Part shown: in pieces, positions 5,876 through 12,103 of the stretch
Layout: each line of letters opens with the position of its first letter
How positions within the stretch are numbered: the stretch's first letter is position 1
Assembly: GCA_910586865.1 (NCBI GenBank)
Contig: CAJUIY010000048.1
Span: 1-12,490 of the forward strand
Source of the DNA: an uncultured Bacilli bacterium
Lineage (GTDB): Bacteria > Bacillota_I > Bacilli_A > RF39 > UBA660
Direction of reading: 5' to 3'
Length of the DNA stretch: 12,490 nucleotides
Position numbers and translations under genes: made by a program
The notes under the pieces: generated by a model
Databases searched by the model: none
Told to the model about the DNA's origin: nothing
Seen by the model: only the letters and a program-made list of their open reading frames with translations

Positions 5876-6261
5876 GTGAATTAAGAGAAGAGTGCTATAA
5901 ATGCTTAAATAATCAAAAATGTATATCAGCAGCAGACTATGGAAGTATTTATTGTATGGCACATAGAAAATTTAAAATGCCAAATAATGAAATAGAGTCA
6001 GTAGTTGAAGATTTAAATGAGCATAAAATAACACCGAATCAAGCTAGAGAAAAAATGAAATTGCAAAAGAAATGCGAACTGGGAAGCGAAAATGAAAGAT
6101 TATTAGAATTGTGTATGTTTGCTTTATTGCCTAAAAGAATATATGAACATGAACTTGCAGATAAAACAAAAGAAGCATTTAAAAATATCATTAAACAGAA
6201 TATCAATGAAGATACTCATACAATTAGAAATGAAATAGTGAGGTACTGGGATGGCAAATAG
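5872..6261 (+). CDS. Hypothetical protein with N-terminal Cys cluster
   Basis: A 129-residue protein starting at the ATGA overlap with the previous gene, after GAGGAGAAG. Residues 8, 11, 17 and 28 are cysteines, followed by His31 (CYKCLNNQKC to YCMAHR), a likely zinc knuckle. The remaining 95 residues look helical, with HKITPNQAREKMKLQKKC typical of a short helix-turn segment. It may be partner to the preceding Cys-rich protein, being coupled in translation. The function is unknown. Confidence 0.65.
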   Translation: MSELREECYKCLNNQKCISAADYGSIYCMAHRKFKMPNNEIESVVEDLNEHKITPNQAREKMKLQKKCELGSENERLLELCMFALLPKRIYEHELADKTKEAFKNIIKQNINEDTHTIRNEIVRYWDGK

Positions 6262-6472
6262 TAATATAACAATTTCACAAGAATATAGACCATGTATAGT
6301 AAAAGAAAAAAGAGCATTATTTCATGGCTGGGTACATACCAAAAACTTATTGGGACAGGAATTTGAAGTAGGAATAGTAGAATATGAAAATGGACAAGTA
6401 GAAGAAGTAACACCAAACAATATAAAGTTTTGTGATAGTAAATTAAAAGAATATATTTTCGAGGAGAAATAA
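6251..6472 (+). CDS. Conserved phage protein, YRPC...LFHGW type
   Basis: A 73-residue protein. EYRPCIVKEKRALFHGW, then GIVEYENGQVEEVTPNNIKFCD and a C-terminal KEYIF, match a small beta-rich protein family that I recall from many Clostridia phages and whose role is unknown. Other members that I recall carry an insert between LFHGW and the GIVE strand, so this is a short version. GAGGT six bases upstream of the ATG serves as ribosome site, and the gene overlaps the previous stop by 11 bases. Confidence 0.7.
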   Translation: MANSNITISQEYRPCIVKEKRALFHGWVHTKNLLGQEFEVGIVEYENGQVEEVTPNNIKFCDSKLKEYIFEEK

Positions 6473-6475
6473 ACT

Positions 6476-6670
6476 ATGAAGAGGTTTTTATTTATAATTT
6501 TTGTTATTTTAATGACACCTATATATTTAATATTGCGTTTTTTGGGATGGTTTTTAACTGGCTTCGTAGAACTTATGACAGATATTACAGAACCTATTGC
6601 AGATGTAATTGCAGATTTTGTAGAAAACATGATGGGATTTTGGAAAAGAGTTTTTAAAAGAAGAAGGTGA
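6476..6670 (+). CDS. Small membrane-associated protein
   Basis: A 64-residue protein with a hydrophobic N-terminus (residues about 3-31, probably one long or two short membrane helices), a middle with acidic residues and an amphipathic helix, and a strongly basic end (FKRRR). The start ATG at 6476 follows GAGGAGAAA at the end of the previous gene. The composition suggests membrane insertion with a cytoplasmic basic tail. There is no signal-peptide cleavage site. The function is unknown. Confidence 0.6.
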   Translation: MKRFLFIIFVILMTPIYLILRFLGWFLTGFVELMTDITEPIADVIADFVENMMGFWKRVFKRRR

Positions 6671-6679
6671 GAATGAATA

Positions 6680-7120
6680 ATGAAAACAAAGCTTACTAAA
6701 GAACTTCAAGATTGCCTTTTTAAATACACAGATAAGCAAGGACAATTTGGATGTTTTGAAGTTACAATAGGCTGGTTTGGAAAAGAAAGAGTAGATTATC
6801 TACTTTATGACACACAAGATCTTTGGAGATGTTATGAAATAAAAATTAGCGAAAATGATTTTCATAGCAAATGTAAGAATACATTTATCGGAAATTATAA
6901 CTATTATGTTATGACATTTGAATTGTATCAAAAAGTGAAAAATGAAATACCCGATAATGTAGGAGTATTAATTAAAGAATTCAACACTCTAGAAAGTGTA
7001 AAAAAAGCTAAAAAACAAGAATTAAAAGTAGATAGCAAAATACTATTTCAATCAATGATAAGAAGTATGCAGAGAGATAATGCTAGATACTATAAGATAG
7101 TAAATATTATAAAAGAGTAA
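6680..7120 (+). CDS. PD-(D/E)XK nuclease-like protein
   Basis: A 146-residue protein whose core looks like the PD-(D/E)XK fold. Asp39 in RVDYLLYD is followed by Glu53 and Lys55 in CYEIKIS, the expected D...E-x-K spacing, with a Glu at 27 as a possible extra metal ligand. MmcB- and VRR-NUC-like proteins have this layout. A structure-specific nuclease or repair role would fit the RusA neighbourhood. The final third is helical and basic. ATG 6680 follows AAGGTGAG. The assignment rests on motif spacing only, so it could be an inactive relative. Confidence 0.6.
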   Translation: MKTKLTKELQDCLFKYTDKQGQFGCFEVTIGWFGKERVDYLLYDTQDLWRCYEIKISENDFHSKCKNTFIGNYNYYVMTFELYQKVKNEIPDNVGVLIKEFNTLESVKKAKKQELKVDSKILFQSMIRSMQRDNARYYKIVNIIKE

Positions 7121-7135
7121 AAGGAGGAAACAAAA

Positions 7136-7549
7136 GTGAAATGTGATGATAAAGAATGGCAACATTGTAGAGGAGAAAAAATGGGATGCAATGGCTGTTA
7201 TTATGATGCTGATATTATAGGGAAAAAGGTTAAGATATTACACAAAAAATATGATGGAATAACAGGAACAGTAGAGGAAGAATTGAGAAATGAATATAAA
7301 ATAAAGTTAGATAATAAAATCGATGGGTGTGAATATTACATAGCTCCTAAAGATGAATTTACAATAATAGAAGAAAGTGTACAAGTTAGACATGTAACCA
7401 TATCTACAGAAAAGTTAAAAGAACTAATAAAAGAAAATTATAAATGGAATGATTATACACTACAAGGCAAAATAGATATAGTAACAAGTTTAGCATATTT
7501 TGAAAATGACAAAGAGTTATTAGAATTTTTAGAATATATGGAGGAATAG
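7136..7549 (+). CDS. Hypothetical protein, Cys cluster plus KOW-like domain
   Basis: A 137-residue protein from a GTG start seven bases after AAGGAGG. Cysteines at 3, 11, 18 and 21 (CRGEKMGCNGCYY) form a likely zinc site. Residues about 28-75 (GKKVKILHKKYDGITGTVEEEL...YKIKLD) look like a KOW/SH3-type beta barrel, found in RNA- or protein-binding proteins. The C-terminus is helical and acidic. The next gene starts three bases after its stop. The function is unknown. The KOW comparison is by eye. Confidence 0.6.
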   Translation: MKCDDKEWQHCRGEKMGCNGCYYDADIIGKKVKILHKKYDGITGTVEEELRNEYKIKLDNKIDGCEYYIAPKDEFTIIEESVQVRHVTISTEKLKELIKENYKWNDYTLQGKIDIVTSLAYFENDKELLEFLEYMEE

Positions 7550-7551
7550 AA

Positions 7552-8067
7552 ATGCTAGTATTACCGATAAAAAAGAGATGGTTTGAAATGATTGTAAATG
7601 GTGAAAAGAAAGAAGAGTATAGAGAACTTAAGCCATATTATGATAGTAGGTTTAAAAGATATATGCCAAGACCTACGAATTTTAGAAACGAGTACATAGC
7701 AGCAGAGTTTTTCATAGTATTTAGAAATGGTTATAGTTATAACTCTCCATCTGTTAAGTGCAGATGCATAGTAGACATTGGAACAGGTAAAAAAGAATGG
7801 GGAGCAATACCTAAAAAAAGATATTACATATTAAAAATACTTGAAATTATAGAAATAAAAAATTGGGATAATCCAAATCCATCAAAGGTAAAAGAAGCAA
7901 TGGCAGTTGCAGCACTACCAGCAATAGCACCTATAACACCCATTGAAGATATGCAAAAAGAAATAACAAAAGCGATAAACAAACAATTTGCAATAGGAAT
8001 TGATATAGGAGAAGAAATCAGTAGAAGCGGACAATCAAGAAAAAATACAATGATGTTTGGAGGATAA
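7552..8067 (+). CDS. ASCH-domain protein
   Basis: A 171-residue protein. Residues 1-100 form an ASCH (PUA-like) domain: VLPIKKRWFEMIVNGEKKEEYRELKPYY holds the GEKxxEYR-type motif, and CRCIVDIGTG and YYILKILEI are later strands. ASCH proteins bind RNA or nucleotides, and some are esterases or RNases. The specific job here is unknown. Residues 110-171 are an extension rich in Ala and Pro, then polar, which is not part of the domain. The ATG follows GGAGG at the end of the previous gene. A GAAGCGG site lies at 8024. Confidence 0.8.
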   Translation: MLVLPIKKRWFEMIVNGEKKEEYRELKPYYDSRFKRYMPRPTNFRNEYIAAEFFIVFRNGYSYNSPSVKCRCIVDIGTGKKEWGAIPKKRYYILKILEIIEIKNWDNPNPSKVKEAMAVAALPAIAPITPIEDMQKEITKAINKQFAIGIDIGEEISRSGQSRKNTMMFGG

Positions 8068-8069
8068 AA

Positions 8070-8225
8070 ATGTTTGAAAAAGAAACACTGAAAATGACAG
8101 AGGGACAAAGAAAGATACTAAATGAAGGCATAATTGACAAAGAAAAAATTAGTATGATGAATAGAAAAGAAAGAAGAGAATATTTAAAAGAACATAAAAA
8201 AGAAATTAAAAAATTAAAATTTTAG
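8070..8225 (+). CDS. Small basic protein, 51 residues
   Basis: ATG 8070 lies six bases after GGAGG (8059-8063), and the frame runs 51 codons to TAG at 8223-8225. The peptide (MFEKETLKMTEGQRKILNEG, then NRKERREYLKEHKKEIKKLK) is almost all polar and helical with a very basic C-terminus, which could bind nucleic acid. It fills what would otherwise be a gap of nearly 200 bases in the operon and keeps the operon spacing. The family was not recognised. Confidence 0.65.
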   Translation: MFEKETLKMTEGQRKILNEGIIDKEKISMMNRKERREYLKEHKKEIKKLKF

Positions 8226-8265
8226 TGAGGTACTAAATATTAAAAATGGAAAGGAGAAAATAATT

Positions 8266-8457
8266 ATGCCAAAGAAATATGTTGCTTATAGGCATTACAA
8301 TAATTTTATGTATTGGTGTTATGAAAGAATTGAACTAACAGAAAAAGAATTAACTCCTTACATAAAGAAACATTTAGGAGAATTAAAAAATATTGAAATA
8401 TTTACAATGGAAAATAAAATAAAAGTAGAAATAAATGTGAATTTAGAGGTGATGTAA
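8266..8457 (+). CDS. Hypothetical 63-residue protein
   Basis: A 63-residue protein with AAGGAG eight to twelve bases before ATG 8266. The N-terminus is aromatic-rich (KYVAYRHYNNFMYWCYERI) and the C-terminus is beta-like (IEIFTMENKIKVEINVNLE). The preceding 40 bases hold only the ribosome site and a TAGTGAGGTACT sequence also found at 6237-6248. No function can be given. Confidence 0.6.
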   Translation: MPKKYVAYRHYNNFMYWCYERIELTEKELTPYIKKHLGELKNIEIFTMENKIKVEINVNLEVM

Positions 8458-8458
8458 A

Positions 8459-8641
8459 ATGAGTAAGGAAGATGAAAAAATATTAAATGATTTTATTAAT
8501 AAAAAAGAAGAAATATTGGAATTTAACGAAATAAAAGCAATAGTTAAATTATTACTAGAGATCAATAATAAATTAGAAGTAGTAGAAACAAGCAGAGTAT
8601 TAGATAAAACAAAGGAAGAGGTACAAAAAGATGGAAAATAG
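8459..8641 (+). CDS. Small helical protein
   Basis: A 60-residue, highly charged protein, likely a single long helix or a coiled coil (IKAIVKLLLEINNKLEVVETSR). The GAGGTGATG ribosome site overlaps the end of the previous gene. It overlaps the start of the next small gene by 11 bases. The function is unknown. Confidence 0.6.
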   Translation: MSKEDEKILNDFINKKEEILEFNEIKAIVKLLLEINNKLEVVETSRVLDKTKEEVQKDGK

Positions 8642-8774
8642 TAAACGATGTGGAAATTGTGGTAGATATCCATTTTGTAAAAGAACAGAAGGAGCTAATT
8701 GCTATTGTGATGAATGGATAAAAAGAAATTGTGAAATTCGTAAGAAGATAGGAGTGGAAAATGAAAAAATGTAA
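8631..8774 (+). CDS. Small zinc-finger-like protein, 47 residues
   Basis: A 47-codon frame from ATG 8631, eight bases after GAGGT, to TAA at 8772-8774. It overlaps both neighbours. It has six cysteines, in CGNCGRYPFC, NCYCDEW and NC, so it should bind zinc. A basic helix follows. Small Cys-rich proteins of this kind are common in Clostridia phage early regions, without known function. Confidence 0.65.
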   Translation: MENSKRCGNCGRYPFCKRTEGANCYCDEWIKRNCEIRKKIGVENEKM

Positions 8775-9213
8775 ATATGAAAATATTACAATAGAACAAG
8801 CAGAAAGAATAACAGGGACAAGCTATATTACTGAACTGATTTGTGATGCTGATAGTAAGACCATAAATATCAATGAAGAAGAATATCTAAAAGTAGAAGC
8901 AGTAATAAAAGAAACTATAAGTGAGGTAAAAAGAACACTAGAACCTGTTATAAAAAGTCTATCAGATGCTTTTGGTACATTAGCAAAAACAGCACGATCA
9001 TTTGCAACAACATTGGTAGGAATAGCTGAAAGTCTAGCTAGGAACTTAAGCAATAAAAAAATGACAAAGAAAAAATTTATAAAATTATTGCAAAGCCAAG
9101 GAATACAACGAAATGAAATAAACAGAATTATTAAAAATAACAAGGAACCATATACATTTTATAGGTATTACAATATAGTGATGAGTTATCAAAAACAAAA
9201 CAATAAACAATAA
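8761..9213 (+). CDS. Conserved phage hypothetical protein with Ala-rich helices
   Basis: A 150-residue protein starting at ATG 8761 after AGGAGTGG, overlapping the previous gene by 14 bases. Residues about 55-95 form amphipathic Ala/Ser/Leu helices (LSDAFGTLAKTARSFATTLV). The end, MTKKKFIKLLQSQGIQRNEI then YRYYNIV, resembles a C-terminal helix-turn segment that I recall from many Firmicute phage hypothetical proteins. The two parts may be separate domains. No catalytic motif was found. A non-coding gap of 113 bases follows. Confidence 0.65.
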   Translation: MKKCKYENITIEQAERITGTSYITELICDADSKTININEEEYLKVEAVIKETISEVKRTLEPVIKSLSDAFGTLAKTARSFATTLVGIAESLARNLSNKKMTKKKFIKLLQSQGIQRNEINRIIKNNKEPYTFYRYYNIVMSYQKQNNKQ

Positions 9214-9326
9214 AAAACGATAGAAATAATAATTTGTAAGGAAAAAACACTTAAAAATTATTTTTACATAGAAAAATTAGAAACGAACACGATAGAAAAA
9301 TAAGAAGCGGAAAGAAGGTGTATATC
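9214..9326 (+). other. Short non-coding gap with a 10-bp direct repeat and a Chi-like site
   Basis: ACGATAGAAA occurs at 9217-9226 and 9289-9298. GAAGCGG lies at 9304-9310, outside any gene. The ribosome site AAGGTG for the next gene is at the right end. No clear promoter or terminator was seen. Confidence 0.4.
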
Positions 9327-9494
9327 ATGCTTTTAGCATTAAAAATAATATTTATATTCTTTCTAGGAATATTGTCATTGTCAAAAATAGTAAAAGAAAT
9401 GAATGAGCAAAACGATAGTATTTCAAAAAGCATAATTAATGTGATTGAAATAACTATTAGTGTAGCATTGATTTTCTTTATATATAAAATATAG
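9327..9494 (+). CDS. Small membrane protein, 55 residues
   Basis: A 55-codon frame from ATG 9327 (AAGGTG upstream) to TAG at 9492-9494. It has two hydrophobic helices, residues about 2-19 and 38-53, around a short polar loop (KEMNEQNDSISKS). The next gene's AGGAGG overlaps its stop, which supports expression. Similar tiny two-helix proteins often lie just before the late regulator in Firmicute phages. The role is unknown. Confidence 0.65.
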   Translation: MLLALKIIFIFFLGILSLSKIVKEMNEQNDSISKSIINVIEITISVALIFFIYKI

Positions 9495-9508
9495 GAGGGA
9501 TGCAAAAG

Positions 9509-9934
9509 ATGAACGTTCAGGAAGTATTAGAAAATTACAATACATATAAAGCTAGAATCAGTATAACTGAATCGGAAATACAAGAACTAGAAAATGAAAT
9601 TGTTGATATAAAAAGTGCCAATTTAGATGGTATGCCTAAAGCAAAAGGTTATGTTGAATCTAGTATAGAAAAACAAGTAATAGAAAGACAAGATAAAATA
9701 GCAGATAAAAGAAGATATATTAAAGGTTTAGAACTAAAAATAAAAGTGGTAGAAAATCTTGTGAAGATCTTAAAGAAATATAATCAAGATGTTATAGAAA
9801 TGAGATACTATCAAAAGATGAGTATAGAAGAAATTGCTGTAAATAAAAATAAAACTTATGATGCAATAACGAAAGCAATAAAAAATTCTGTAGCCAAAAT
9901 GCAACGAGAATATAACAAAAATAAAAAATTATAG
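9509..9934 (+). CDS. ArpU/RinA-type late regulator (sigma-like)
   Basis: A 141-residue protein. I place the start at ATG 9509, nine bases after AGGAGGG; the ATG at 9500 touches the ribosome site and is too close. Residues 5-90 are helical coiled coil. Residues about 88-135 (YNQDVIEMRYYQKMSIEEIAVNKNKTYDAITKAIKNSV) match the sigma region 4-like helix-turn-helix of phage late regulators of the ArpU/RinA/DUF1492 kind, which switch on packaging and structural genes. Its position as the last gene of the middle operon, directly before a weak promoter with upstream repeats, supports this. I infer that it activates that promoter. Confidence 0.8.
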   Translation: MNVQEVLENYNTYKARISITESEIQELENEIVDIKSANLDGMPKAKGYVESSIEKQVIERQDKIADKRRYIKGLELKIKVVENLVKILKKYNQDVIEMRYYQKMSIEEIAVNKNKTYDAITKAIKNSVAKMQREYNKNKKL

Positions 9935-9973
9935 AAAAATTATAGAAAATTTATATATTTTTTCTGTATTTTT
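9928..9973 (+). repeat. AT-rich repeats upstream of the late promoter
   Basis: ATTATAGAAAA occurs twice with an 11-base period (from 9928 and 9939), and a related sequence in inverted orientation (TCTGTATTTTTT) follows at 9963-9974. One helical turn between copies and the position just upstream of the late promoter suggest activator binding sites. They could also form a weak AT-only hairpin. Confidence 0.35.
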
Positions 9974-9986
9974 TCAAAAAACACTA

Positions 9987-9995
9987 TGTTATAAT
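9987..9995 (+). promoter_or_regulatory. Late promoter with extended -10 and poor -35
   Basis: TGT-TATAAT (TATAAT at 9990-9995) is an extended -10. The hexamer at the -35 distance (TATTTT, 9967-9972) is poor, which fits a promoter that needs an activator, likely the regulator gene directly upstream. A transcript would start near 10002 and meet a terminator at 10052 after about 50 bases of pyrimidine-rich leader. Confidence 0.6.
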
Positions 9996-10051
9996 TATAA
10001 TTGCAAAAATACTAAATATTTTCATTTTATTTCTTCATTTCTTTTTCAATT

Positions 10052-10082
10052 AGCCACCTGATTGCTTTTGGGTGGCTTTTTT
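10052..10082 (+). terminator. Rho-independent terminator before the tRNA
   Basis: AGCCACC (10052-10058) pairs with GGTGGCT (10071-10077), followed by T residues to 10082. This is the strongest terminator in the window. It ends the middle operon and also the short leader from the promoter at 9990, unless antiterminated. The tRNA begins four bases later. Confidence 0.9.
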
Positions 10083-10085
10083 ATA

Positions 10086-10159
10086 TGCGGTGATGGTGCA
10101 ACGGCAGCACATTGGGGTCATAGCCCAAAGACGAGGTTCGAATCCTCTGACCGCAACCA
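10086..10159 (+). tRNA. Phage tRNA with anticodon CAU (Met, or Ile2)
   Basis: A tRNA with encoded CCA (10157-10159). The D stem GTGC/GCAC, anticodon stem TTGGG/CCCAA with loop GTCATAG, and T loop TTCGAAT with GAGG/CCTC are clear. The acceptor pairs TGCGGT with ACCGCA, but the seventh pair is G-G. Counting from U1 there are three linker bases (ATG) before the D stem instead of two, so the 5' end could be read at 10087 with a shifted acceptor. Position 32 is G, which is unusual. The GGG/CCC block of the anticodon stem and the 3' GCAACCA resemble initiator tRNA, but the T-A pair at 11-24 is elongator-like. CAU could also be modified to read AUA, which is very common in these genes. Confidence 0.8.
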
Positions 10160-10259
10160 AAATAAAAGGAATATGCCTATGAAATATGATGTATGTATGA
10201 AAAGAGAATGTAAAAATTGCATATATGAATCGAAATGTTTTGAAAAAAAGGAGTCGACT

Positions 10260-11444
10260 ATGAATATTCAAAAAATCAATATACTAAAGCTAAAACCATC
10301 AGAGTATAATCCAAGAAAAGATTTACAACCTGAAGATGAAGAGTACATAAAGATAAAAAATAGTATTTTAGAATTTGGATATGTAGCTCCAGTAATTATT
10401 AATGCAGATATGACAGTGATTGGTGGTCATCAAAGACTAAAGGTGCTTAAAGAACTAGGATATGAAGAAATTCAATGTATTGTAGTTGATCTAGATAAGA
10501 ATAAAGAAAAAGCATTAAATCTAGCATTAAATAAAATTAGTGGAGAATGGGATAATAACAAATTGGAAGCAATCCTTGCTGAATTAAAAGAAGCAGATAT
10601 TGATATAAACATTACAGGATTTAGTAATGATGAAGTAGATGACATCTTAAAAGATATAATAGGATCCAATGAAGATGATTTCGATTTAGAAGAGGCACTA
10701 GATGAAATAGAAGAACCAACAACAAAAGTAGGAGATATTTGGAGACTAGGTAAGCATCGACTATTATGTGGAGATAGTACGCAAAAAGAAGATGTTATGC
10801 GTCTTATGAATAATCAAGAAGCGGATATGCTTCTTACAGATCCACCATATAATGTGGATTATGAAGGAACAGCAGGAAAAATAGAAAATGATAATATGAA
10901 TGAAACAGAATTCTATAATCTTTTAATAGATGCTTTTATAAATATGTATTCAGTAGCAAAAGCAGGAGCTCCTATTTATGTATTTCATGCAGATACAGAA
11001 GGTCTAAATTTTAGAAATGCTTTCAAGAATGCAGGATTTAAGTTAGCACAATGTTTAGTTTGGGTAAAGAATACGTTTGTTATGGGCAGACAAGATTATC
11101 AATGGAAACATGAGCCAATTCTTTATGGATGGAAAGAGGGAAAGGCTCATTATTTTATTGATAGCAGATCACAAAATACAGTATTAGAATTTGATAAACC
11201 AACAAGAAACGCAGAACATCCAACAATGAAACCTATTGATTTATTAGTATATTTAATAAAAAATTCTAGTAAAGAAAACAACTTAATAGTAGATTTGTTT
11301 GGAGGAAGCGGATCAAGTTTGATTGCTGCAGAACAAAGCAATCGAATATGTTATACGATGGAATTAGATCCTCGATATTGTGATGTTATTATAAAACGCT
11401 GGGAAACTTTAACAGGACAAAAGGCAGAGTTAGAGAAAAAGTAA
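10260..11444 (+). CDS. ParB-domain N6-adenine/N4-cytosine DNA methyltransferase
   Basis: A 394-residue fusion. Residues 5-95 are a ParB/sulfiredoxin-like domain (LKPSEYNPR, then VIGGHQRLKVLKELGY). Residues 160-390 are a methyltransferase with TDPPYNVDY (DPPY at 194-197), HPTMKP (320-325) and the AdoMet-binding FGGSGS (347-352), in the order of the beta class (PF01555 type). It probably methylates adenine (or cytosine N4) in phage DNA, for protection from restriction or packaging control. The ATG at 10260 follows AAAGGAG. An in-frame ATG at 10179 would add 27 residues with four cysteines and has a weaker ribosome site. It is a stand-alone methylase with no restriction gene nearby. Chi-like sites lie at 10818 and 11305. 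Confidence 0.92.
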   Translation: MNIQKINILKLKPSEYNPRKDLQPEDEEYIKIKNSILEFGYVAPVIINADMTVIGGHQRLKVLKELGYEEIQCIVVDLDKNKEKALNLALNKISGEWDNNKLEAILAELKEADIDINITGFSNDEVDDILKDIIGSNEDDFDLEEALDEIEEPTTKVGDIWRLGKHRLLCGDSTQKEDVMRLMNNQEADMLLTDPPYNVDYEGTAGKIENDNMNETEFYNLLIDAFINMYSVAKAGAPIYVFHADTEGLNFRNAFKNAGFKLAQCLVWVKNTFVMGRQDYQWKHEPILYGWKEGKAHYFIDSRSQNTVLEFDKPTRNAEHPTMKPIDLLVYLIKNSSKENNLIVDLFGGSGSSLIAAEQSNRICYTMELDPRYCDVIIKRWETLTGQKAELEKK

Positions 11445-11463
11445 TGGAGGTGGGTGAGTTGTA

Positions 11464-12090
11464 TTGACCCAGAAGAAGATAGAAAATATAAAAACAGATT
11501 ATTTAAATGGAATGACATATAAAGACATTTTCAAAAAACATAATATTACTTTGTCTGATTTAAAAAAGATTATAAATCAGTATAAACTAACAAGAAACAA
11601 AAGTGAGCTGTATAAAGGAAACCAAAATGCGAAAAACAACAAAGGCGGAAAAGGTGCAACTAGTAATAATAACAATGCAGTAGTTACTGGAGAATATGAA
11701 AAAATATATAAAAATATGCTAACAGAAGAGGAATGGGCATTATATAAAAATTATAATATTAGTGCTAATGATGAACTGCAGATGCAAGAATATATACATG
11801 AATATAAAATACTTACAATAAGAGAAAACAGAATGATGGAAAGAATCAGGAAATTAGAAAGAACAGAAAAAGATATGACAATAGGTCATATCAAAAAGAA
11901 GAACAGCGGAGGAGATACAGAAACAATAACAGAAGCGGAACCCACAATAGATACAATACAAAGAATAGAAGATGGACTTACTAGAGTTCAAGAAGCAAAA
12001 AGAAAAAGCAGAGAGAACATGATAAAACTTGGATTTAGTAAAAAGACATTAGAACTTAAAGAAAAACAAATAGATAATGAATTATGGTAA
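11464..12090 (+). CDS. terS: Phage terminase small subunit
   Basis: A 208-residue protein likely to recognise phage DNA for packaging. Residues 6-40 form an N-terminal helix-turn-helix (LNGMTYKDIFKKHNITLSDLKK). GNQNAKNNKGGKGA (52-65) and NAVVTGEYEKIYKNML (71-86) are the typical linker of Clostridia small terminases (PF10668 type). The rest is helical and should form the oligomerisation core. The only in-frame start is TTG at 11464; GGAGGTG lies about 11 bases before it, a long spacing. It overlaps the upstream end of the HNH frame. Chi-like GAAGCGG lies at 11932. The order methylase, TerS, HNH is usual for such phages. Confidence 0.85.
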   Translation: MTQKKIENIKTDYLNGMTYKDIFKKHNITLSDLKKIINQYKLTRNKSELYKGNQNAKNNKGGKGATSNNNNAVVTGEYEKIYKNMLTEEEWALYKNYNISANDELQMQEYIHEYKILTIRENRMMERIRKLERTEKDMTIGHIKKKNSGGDTETITEAEPTIDTIQRIEDGLTRVQEAKRKSRENMIKLGFSKKTLELKEKQIDNELW

Positions 12091-12103
12091 AGGAATGAAT
12101 AAT

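Larger units (their letters stand above)
2196..11938 (+). repeat. Dispersed GAAGCGG heptamer (Chi-like), nine copies, one strand
   Basis: Exact GAAGCGG starts at 2196, 3369, 3525, 5095, 8024, 9304, 10818, 11305 and 11932, all on the + strand; CCGCTTC was not seen. Nine of the ten AGCGG on this strand extend to GAAGCGG. They fall in different reading frames and one is non-coding, so a shared peptide motif does not explain them. GAAGCGG is the known Chi of Staphylococcus aureus and AGCGG that of Bacillus subtilis. Confidence 0.7.

Noticed and set aside
6237..8234. TAGTGAGGTACT at 6237-6248 and 8223-8234
   Set aside because: A 12-base match including a ribosome-site sequence; probably chance or a small remnant, with no other support.
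8823..9143. Opposite-strand open frames over several rightward genes
   Set aside because: Low-complexity Phe/Ile/Leu/Ser-rich shadows of the coding strand without ribosome sites.
10062..10259. Long open frame upstream of the methyltransferase, from a TTG at 10062
   Set aside because: It would run through the terminator and tRNA and has no ribosome site; the gene starts at 10260 or possibly 10179.
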